Positions 58,538 to 64,000 of a stretch of 64,000 nucleotides of DNA are shown one piece after another. The stretch is taken from the NCBI GenBank assembly GCA_044375555.1, contig JBILML010000013.1:5581-69580 (forward strand), in the 5' to 3' direction. The translations under genes were made by a program, and so were the position numbers. Each line of letters starts with the position of its first letter. Positions within the stretch are counted from its first letter, which is position 1. The notes beneath the pieces are model-generated. The model did not search any database. It was not told the DNA's origin and saw only the letters and a list, made by a program, of their open reading frames with translations. The stretch comes from UBA967 sp044375555. Its GTDB lineage: Bacteria > Verrucomicrobiota > Verrucomicrobiia > Chthoniobacterales > Terrimicrobiaceae.

Positions 58538-59634
58538 CCATTCTTCTCGCGGTTTTCGCCGCCGTGCTGGGCGCGGTGGCGGGATCGTTTCTGAATGCCT
58601 GCATCCATCGGATGCCGCGCGGGGTGAGCCTGCTGAATCCGAAAAGATCGTTCTGCCCCGCCTGCGAAAAAACCATCCCGTGGTATGAAAACCTCCCCGT
58701 GGTGAGCTGGGTTTTTCTTCGTGGCAAATGCTCGGGATGCGGCGCGCCAATTTCCTTCCGATACCCACTGGTCGAGCTTTTGACTGCGGGCGTCTTTCTG
58801 GCTCTGTGGCTGAAATTCGGTTTTCCCCTGGGAATGGCCTATTTCGCCTTCGCCGCGCTTCTGCTGGCGGCGACTTTCATCGACTTCGAGCATTTCATTA
58901 TTCCTGATGAAATCACCCTGGGCGGGGCGGCGCTGGGAGTTTTTCTGTGCGCGCTGATCCCTGAGTTGATGGGAACGGCCTCTCGATGGACGGCTGTGGG
59001 TTGGTCCCTGCTCGGGGCGCTGGCGGGGTTTGCCGCCGTTTTTCTGATTGTGGAATTGGGGAAGATCGCCTTTGGCCGAATCCGGCACCGGTTTGCCGAG
59101 CCCGAGCCATTTCGCTGGGTGTGTGATGGCGAGTCCGTAACGATTTCGATCGCTGGAGAAACGATGGATTGGCGGGATGTTTTTTCGCGCAAGCGGGACA
59201 AACTGGTCGTGGCTCTCGAAGGCCCTGCGTTGCTCGACGGAGAGACGATTTCCCCGCGTCGGCTGGAGTTTTTTTATGACCGTGTCTTGTTGGATGGACA
59301 GCCGCGAAGCTTGGAATCCATCTCGCACATTGAGGGGCAAATGTCCTCCGTTGTCATTCCGCGAGAGGCGATGGGTTTTGGGGATGTGAAATTCATGGCG
59401 TGTATCGGGGCGTTCCTCGGTTGGCAGGGGGCGCTATTCGCGCTCTTTGCTGGGTCGATCGTTGGCTCCCTCGCCGGGGTGGCCGGGCTGTTTCTCGCGA
59501 AGGACCGGGCGGGTGTGCGCTTGCCGTTCGGGCCGTTCTTGGCGATTGGGGCCCTGATTTGGCTCTTTGGAGGCGCGCTGGTTTTTGATTGGTATTTACT
59601 GCTAATCGCGGGGTTTGTGGGTTCGTTTTTTTGA
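58534..59634 (+). CDS. pilD: Type IV prepilin peptidase/N-methyltransferase with a central insertion
   Basis: A 366-residue membrane aspartic protease that cleaves and methylates type IV pilin or pseudopilin leaders. The N-terminal zinc site has CPAC and CSGC pairs. The two catalytic Asp residues are in ATFIDFEHFIIPDE and MGFGDVKFMA. Between them lies an insertion of about 100 residues beyond the usual loop (around 185-285), rich in charged residues and probably cytosolic. Eight membrane segments are expected. The rest of a pilus or secretion system is not in the window. Confidence 0.88.
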   Translation: MTILLAVFAAVLGAVAGSFLNACIHRMPRGVSLLNPKRSFCPACEKTIPWYENLPVVSWVFLRGKCSGCGAPISFRYPLVELLTAGVFLALWLKFGFPLGMAYFAFAALLLAATFIDFEHFIIPDEITLGGAALGVFLCALIPELMGTASRWTAVGWSLLGALAGFAAVFLIVELGKIAFGRIRHRFAEPEPFRWVCDGESVTISIAGETMDWRDVFSRKRDKLVVALEGPALLDGETISPRRLEFFYDRVLLDGQPRSLESISHIEGQMSSVVIPREAMGFGDVKFMACIGAFLGWQGALFALFAGSIVGSLAGVAGLFLAKDRAGVRLPFGPFLAIGALIWLFGGALVFDWYLLLIAGFVGSFF

Positions 59635-59671
59635 GTCCCACTGCGTCCCAAGCTGTGTAGTTTGAATCCGT

Positions 59672-61498
59672 ATGCCCAAGCCGCCGAAATTGCCCTTTCC
59701 TCAACTCGTCCGTGCGTTCTGGCGTCCCTATTTGAGGTTGCTTTCCTACATGCTTCCCTACCGGAAACGGTTTTTCCTCGGCATCGCCTGCGGTGTGGTT
59801 GGGGGCATGCTCAATGGCGTCATTCCGCTAGTTATCCAAAAAGCCGGTGAGCCGCTGATGGGCGGGGCGCTGAAATTTCCGGACAAATCGGCCCTTTTTG
59901 GCAGTGGAGTTTCCAATGATGGCCCGGGGATTGAGAGCGTAATTTGGATCAGCCTTCTGATCCCGCTTGTGATGGTGGCCCGTGGAATTTTTTCTTACCT
60001 GAATGTCTACTCGCTCGCGTGGGTGAGTCTCCGGGTGCTCCGCGACATTCGCTCTGAACTTTTTGCCCACTTGATGTCGCAGTCGCTGGATTTCTTCAGC
60101 CGCGAAAAGGCTGGGAAACTCATGTCTCGTGTGATGAGCGACACCCGAGTCGCCCAAAACGCCCTCACTTCGGTCTCCGGCGACATCATTAAAGACCCCA
60201 TTGCGGTTCTGACAGGCGTCGTCGTCCTGGTGGCGATTGATTGGAAATTCAGTCTCACGACGCTCGTCCTCTTCCCGATTTGCATAATTCCCGTGGTAGT
60301 TTTCGGCCGAAAAGTCCGCCAAGCCGGAAAAGCCGAGGAGAGCGAGGCGGCGCAGATGTCCGTCATCCTTCAAGAAACCTTCGCCGGGGTGCGTGTAATC
60401 AAGAGTTTCGCCCGCGAGGATTATCAAACCGCGCAATTCTCGAAGTCCAGTGACACGCAATGCCGAAACAGCATGCGTGTGCGCCGGAGTTCGGACATCG
60501 TTCAACCGCTGATCGAGTCCGTGTCCGCCCTCGGGGTCGTTTTGGCGATGGTCTATGTTTACTACTACGGGATCGGCTTCGCCAAATTTGCCGCCCTCTG
60601 CGCGGGAATCTTTCTCCTCTACAACCCGGTGAAAAACCTGAGCCGGATTCCGATGCTCATTCAAAAGTGCATGGTTTCGGCCAACAACATCTTCGAGTTG
60701 ATGGAGACCAAGTCGACCATCGCCGACCTGCCCGCCGCCCGCCCCCTTGAGGAATGCAAGGGATCGATCGAACTTCAAAATGTGAGCTTCGGTTACGGCT
60801 CCGAGAAACTCGCCCTTCGCGAGGCTTCGCTCCACATCGAACCGGGGAAAAAATATGCACTGGTGGGTGCCAGTGGCGCTGGAAAGAGCACGATCCACTC
60901 GCTCATTCTTCGCTTCTACGATCCGCAGTCGGGCGTGGTGAAAATCGATGGACGCGATGTGCGCGAAATCACCCAGCATTCCCTGCGTCGTCACATCGGC
61001 ACCGTCACTCAAGAGACATTTCTTTTCCACGACACGATTGCCGAGAACATCCGTTACGGAAATCTCGATGCCACCCGCGAGCAAATCGAGTCCGCCGCCA
61101 AGTTTGCCTATGCCCATGATTTCATCCTCGCCCAGCCGAATGGCTACGAGACGATCGTTGGTGATAAAGGTTGTATGCTCTCCGGTGGTCAGCAACAGCG
61201 CCTCGCCATTGCTCGCGCCATTCTCAAAGGCGCGCCGATTCTTCTGCTCGACGAGGCGACTTCCGCGCTCGACTCCGAGTCCGAACGCATGATCCAAGAT
61301 GCCATCGAGAGGCTTTCGGAAGGCCGCACGGTGGTCGCCATCGCCCATCGACTTTCCACCATTCTCAAATCGGATTGCATCGTGGTGATGGATCATGGCC
61401 GGATTGTGGACACTGGGACTCATGCGGAGTTGCTGGAGAAATCCGAACTTTACCGCAGCCTCTACGAACTGCAGTTCCACCACGGGGATCTCGTGTGA
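59672..61498 (+). CDS. MsbA-like lipid exporter (ABC transporter)
   Basis: A 608-residue half-transporter with fused membrane and ATPase domains. Six membrane helices fill residues about 20-330. The nucleotide-binding domain has Walker A GASGAGKSTIHS, signature MLSGGQQQRLAIARAI, Walker B ILLLDEATSALD and the His of IAHRLSTIL. The fit is best to MsbA, which flips lipid A-core to the outer leaflet; a multidrug exporter is the alternative. Neighbouring gmhA supports lipid A. It overlaps the next gene by 4 bases. Confidence 0.85.
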   Translation: MPKPPKLPFPQLVRAFWRPYLRLLSYMLPYRKRFFLGIACGVVGGMLNGVIPLVIQKAGEPLMGGALKFPDKSALFGSGVSNDGPGIESVIWISLLIPLVMVARGIFSYLNVYSLAWVSLRVLRDIRSELFAHLMSQSLDFFSREKAGKLMSRVMSDTRVAQNALTSVSGDIIKDPIAVLTGVVVLVAIDWKFSLTTLVLFPICIIPVVVFGRKVRQAGKAEESEAAQMSVILQETFAGVRVIKSFAREDYQTAQFSKSSDTQCRNSMRVRRSSDIVQPLIESVSALGVVLAMVYVYYYGIGFAKFAALCAGIFLLYNPVKNLSRIPMLIQKCMVSANNIFELMETKSTIADLPAARPLEECKGSIELQNVSFGYGSEKLALREASLHIEPGKKYALVGASGAGKSTIHSLILRFYDPQSGVVKIDGRDVREITQHSLRRHIGTVTQETFLFHDTIAENIRYGNLDATREQIESAAKFAYAHDFILAQPNGYETIVGDKGCMLSGGQQQRLAIARAILKGAPILLLDEATSALDSESERMIQDAIERLSEGRTVVAIAHRLSTILKSDCIVVMDHGRIVDTGTHAELLEKSELYRSLYELQFHHGDLV

Positions 61499-62340
61499 GC
61501 CGCCTGCAACCATGGATGATTCCCGGCCACCTCGCGCCTGGGGATACAAAAAGCCTCGAGGGCGATTGGTCGGAAATCGAACTCCATCGCATCGCCAACG
61601 CCACGGATCCTTTTTTTGAAATGGCCTTCGGGGCTCTTTGGGAGGAATTCGGTTTCAAGGGAGAAATGGAGCAAGCCGATGTGATTGCCGACCGCTTGAA
61701 TTGGCACCCACTGGAACCCCGCAACGGGGCGGCATTGCGATACGCTCTCGTTCTTCTGACCCACCGCGGCGAGTTTGTCGCGGTGCGTGACCATACCGTC
61801 ATCGTGATGAGCGAACACCCCGGCGCGGTGGTTCACATGTCGCACAATCTGGTGGCCAAAGATTGGCGCCGTTCCGGGATCGCGGGCTGGTCCAGGGCTC
61901 TGCCGATTTCAACCGCTCTCGAGTGTCTCGCGGATTTGAATTACCCAGCCGGCTCACCGATCACCTTGGTTGGCGAGATGGAGGCATTGGATAAAACAAA
62001 GCCGGATACTCAAGTCCGGCTGACGGCCTACGAGAAAGCTGGATTCAAAATGGTCGATCCTGCTCGCGTGAATTATCTCCAGCCGGATTTCCGCCATCCT
62101 GTGGAGATCGACAAAACTTTTGGCCCAATGCCCGTGCCGCTTTGTTTGATGCTGCGACGCGTGGGGCGTGAACTTGAGACCGCTTTAAGCGGTGATGAAT
62201 TGCTTCGGGTGGTTCACTCCCTTTACCGGATGTATGGAGTGGGATTCCGCGAGTCGGATATGAAAGTCGTGATGGACTCGCTGGCAGGTTACCCGGCCGC
62301 GAGTGACACCCTCGACCTCCTGCCTCCGACGCTCGCATGA
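61495..62340 (+). CDS. GNAT-like acyltransferase domain protein
   Basis: A 281-residue protein with start GTG at 61495 inside the exporter stop (GTGTGA); ATG at 61516 is an alternative. HMSHNLVAKDWRRSGIAGWSRAL resembles motif A of GNAT N-acetyltransferases, where an R/Q-x-x-G-x-G/A segment binds acetyl-CoA, and LTAYEKAGFKMVDP looks like the usual strand near the end of the fold. The rest is not clear. It overlaps the deacetylase-family gene by 4 bases, so an acyl transfer and a deacylation gene are coupled. Confidence 0.6.
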   Translation: MSRLQPWMIPGHLAPGDTKSLEGDWSEIELHRIANATDPFFEMAFGALWEEFGFKGEMEQADVIADRLNWHPLEPRNGAALRYALVLLTHRGEFVAVRDHTVIVMSEHPGAVVHMSHNLVAKDWRRSGIAGWSRALPISTALECLADLNYPAGSPITLVGEMEALDKTKPDTQVRLTAYEKAGFKMVDPARVNYLQPDFRHPVEIDKTFGPMPVPLCLMLRRVGRELETALSGDELLRVVHSLYRMYGVGFRESDMKVVMDSLAGYPAASDTLDLLPPTLA

Positions 62341-63263
62341 AAATATTCCACCACCCCGGATTTGCCGCTCCATTGGGCGAGCACATCATGCCGATTTCGA
62401 AGTTCGCGCTCGTGGCGGATCGGATTCGCGAGGTTTTGCCGGATGTCGCGATCGACCCTCCTGCGCCGATCTCCGAAGAGGATTTGGCGAGGGTTCATTC
62501 GCCGGAATACATCGCAGCAATCAAAACGGGGGAACCTCGCGAACTCGCCGAGTCCCAGAAATTCCCATGGTCACCCGAGCTTTTCCCGAGCGTTTGTCTG
62601 ACCAATGGTGGGGTTTTCGCTGCAGCCCGGTTGGCTTTGGAGGAGGGGACATCCGCCGCTCTGGCGAGCGGGTTTCACCATTCCTGCATGGACCACGGCG
62701 AGGGCTTTTGCACTTTCAACGGCTTGGTGGTTGCTCTCGAAGCCTTGAGGGCCGAGGGAAAAATCCGCACGGCGGCTGTGCTGGATTTGGACCTGCACTA
62801 TGGAAATGGCACGGCTTCCCTTGCGACGAGCCGTCCATGGCTTCGCGCCTTGTCGATTTACGGGAACGACTACTGGCTCAATGCCTGTTACCGCGATGTG
62901 AGGGAACGGCACCATGAAGATGGGACGAATCATTTTTCAGTTCCCTTGATTCCCTCGGGCGGCAGTGATCGTGGCATTTTGATGGATTCCTTGGATCAAA
63001 ACCTCGGTTGGCTTTTGGAAGGTGGTCGCCCGGATATTTTGCTTTATCAGGCTGGGGCGGATCCACTGCGGGATGATCCCTACTCGCCCTTGGATTTGAC
63101 TCATGAGGATTTGATGGAGCGGGACCGAATGGTTTTTGAATTCGCCAAGGCCAATGCTTTGCCGGTGGCGTGGGTTCTGGCGGGGGGATACTCCAAGGAC
63201 ATCCGCAAGGTGGTGGATGTGCATGTGAACACCGCCATTGTCTGGCGCGAGGTTTTGGGCTGA
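62337..63263 (+). CDS. Histone-deacetylase-family amidohydrolase
   Basis: A 308-residue protein of the HDAC/acetoin-utilisation/polyamine amidohydrolase fold. The active-site His pair is in ASGFHHSCMDHGEGFCTFNG, the zinc ligands Asp152 and His154 in LDLDLHYGNG, and the third Asp in YQAGADPLRDDPY. It can be expected to remove acyl groups from lysine, polyamines or small molecules. It is translated together with the GNAT-like protein. Its stop abuts the stop of the convergent gene in the palindrome TGATCA. Confidence 0.85.
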   Translation: MKIFHHPGFAAPLGEHIMPISKFALVADRIREVLPDVAIDPPAPISEEDLARVHSPEYIAAIKTGEPRELAESQKFPWSPELFPSVCLTNGGVFAAARLALEEGTSAALASGFHHSCMDHGEGFCTFNGLVVALEALRAEGKIRTAAVLDLDLHYGNGTASLATSRPWLRALSIYGNDYWLNACYRDVRERHHEDGTNHFSVPLIPSGGSDRGILMDSLDQNLGWLLEGGRPDILLYQAGADPLRDDPYSPLDLTHEDLMERDRMVFEFAKANALPVAWVLAGGYSKDIRKVVDVHVNTAIVWREVLG

Positions 63264-64000
63264 TCAGGCTCCGACGCCTGTCAGGCGAGCGAGCGCATCG
63301 CGACGGGTGGTCTGGATTTCCTTTTCCACAGCGGCGCGGGCGGCCTGGCGCGCTTCGAGTTCTTTCATGCGGGCGGCCTTGAGTTCGTCACGTCGGGACT
63401 TCAAGGCGATGACCTGTTGTAAGGCCTGACTGATCGTCTCCTCGAGTTTTTGGGACTCCGGGGATTCTGGATTTCGAGCGAACTCGGGAGCGAGAGGTTT
63501 TACGGCGTCTCCGATCCAGCGGATGTAGCACTCGGTGCGATGGAATTCCGCCATGTTGTCAGCCAAGGCGACATCACTGGCTGCGATGGCTTTTAAGTAA
63601 TCAACCGCCTCGGTGGTTGTCGGAGTCAGAACCGCGACTTGGTAACGATTGGAGGAAGAGGGGGAGGTTGATGGCTCGGCGGGAGTTCCCGAAGAATGGG
63701 ATTCGGCGCTGTCAGTGGGAGGTTCGACCGCGATGGCTTTCGCGACTTTGATGGTTTCTTGAGGCGAAGGAGTTGGCGTTGGGGTGGTCGCAACCTGAGG
63801 CACTTGGTCTTTGGCTTGCACCGTGACAATTGCTGATGGGACGCGAGGTTTTGGCGAAGGAGTGGGCTGAGAGACTAAAACAGGATCCGGCTCCTCAACG
63901 GCTGTAGGCGTTGGCTCGGGCGTTGGCTCGGGCGTTGGCTCGGGCGTTGGCTCGGGCGTTGGCTCGGGCGTTGGCTCGGGCGTTGGCTCGGGCGTTGGCT
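63264..64000 (-). CDS. Proline/threonine-rich repeat protein, 5' end outside the window
   Basis: The frame is open from the right edge to 63264. From the edge it reads PTPEPTPEP repeats, then a linker (VEEPDPVLVSQPTPSPKPRV), then more Pro/Thr, and then a helical domain of about 110 residues (NRYQVAVLTPTTTEAVDYLKAIAASDVALADNM and EETISQALQQVIALKSRRDELKAARMKELEARQAA), which looks like a coiled coil. I do not recognise the family. Such Pro-Thr-Glu stretches in this genome (also in the protein at 3043) are typical of periplasmic spacers, but no signal peptide can be checked. Confidence 0.6.
   Translation of the reverse strand, partial: PTPEPTPEPTPEPTPEPTPEPTPEPTPEPTPTAVEEPDPVLVSQPTPSPKPRVPSAIVTVQAKDQVPQVATTPTPTPSPQETIKVAKAIAVEPPTDSAESHSSGTPAEPSTSPSSSNRYQVAVLTPTTTEAVDYLKAIAASDVALADNMAEFHRTECYIRWIGDAVKPLAPEFARNPESPESQKLEETISQALQQVIALKSRRDELKAARMKELEARQAARAAVEKEIQTTRRDALARLTGVGA
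63909..64000. repeat. 12-bp tandem repeat, about 7.7 units, running off the right edge
   Basis: The unit CGTTGGCTCGGG is repeated without a single change from 63909 to the edge. On the minus strand it encodes repeating Pro-Thr-Pro-Glu. A perfect array of a multiple of three can change length by slippage without breaking the frame. The full length of the array is not visible. Confidence 0.9.

Noticed and set aside
63909..64000. Repeated GCGTTGGCT, similar to attC core sites
   Set aside because: It is a simple 12-bp coding tandem repeat without inverted arms.

Overview
The window looks like a chromosomal segment of a Gram-negative member of the Verrucomicrobiota. The strongest lineage marker is a 51-residue basic protein at 19277-19432 that matches the small basic protein family I know only from Verrucomicrobia and Chlamydiae. 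Supporting it are lipopolysaccharide genes (waaA, kdsD, gmhA, an MsbA-like exporter), two AsmA-like envelope proteins, a pyrophosphate-dependent phosphofructokinase, SecG and Rho with long low-complexity extensions, and many genes without a Shine-Dalgarno sequence. The genus cannot be told from the sequence. I saw no tRNA, rRNA, CRISPR array, integrase or intact transposase.

Layout. 1-3600 is an accessory, partly decayed stretch: a truncated phosphatase, a damaged UPF0175/DUF3368 toxin-antitoxin pair, a frameshifted vsr, an Smr-domain protein, a DUF3293 fragment and an intact Phd/VapC pair. 3.8-33.2 kb is dense core genome: a GH35 glycosidase, PPi-PFK, Kdo transferase, RsmD, an AsmA-like protein, a lipid kinase, NadB-PanC, SecG, an acyl-CoA ligase, an L,D-transpeptidase, agmatine deiminase, the small basic protein with a pseudouridine synthase and RibD, Nif3, an FmdB-to-Der operon, a DCC/lipase-maturation-factor fusion coupled to a ClpX-like ATPase, and Pgi.

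33.2-40.6 kb, between pgi and rho, is a hypervariable island. It holds a PIN toxin module, a degenerate second copy of the 3' end of pgi, three integron-type gene cassettes (beta-lactamase fold, MOSC, cupin) with two recognisable attC sites and no integrase, three small genes separated by a family of short inverted motifs (DUF4019, HD, DinB), two copies of a palindromic interspersed repeat, a gutted AAA ATPase gene, a remnant of the 3' end of rho, and mazEF-like and Phd/ParE-like modules. Toxin-antitoxin genes thus sit between an intact housekeeping gene and a broken second copy of its 3' end on both sides of the island.

40.6-64 kb returns to core genome: Rho, an Lrp-like regulator with an aminotransferase, polyphosphate kinase, a membrane adenylate cyclase, a MoeB-rhodanese fusion, a Trm112-like protein coupled to a threonyl-tRNA synthetase that lacks the TGS domain, an AsmA-like protein coupled to PriA, and a plus-strand operon of an unknown protein, GmhA, prepilin peptidase, an MsbA-like exporter, a GNAT-like protein and an HDAC-family protein. 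The right edge cuts a minus-strand gene with a 12-bp tandem repeat coding for Pro-Thr-Glu repeats.

The most interesting signals are the integrase-less cassette array with an exact R'/R'' match for its first cassette, the repeated 'housekeeping 3' end duplicated around a toxin-antitoxin module' architecture, the inverted motifs around the HD gene, and the ClpX-like ATPase that lacks its zinc domain and ClpP-docking loop.
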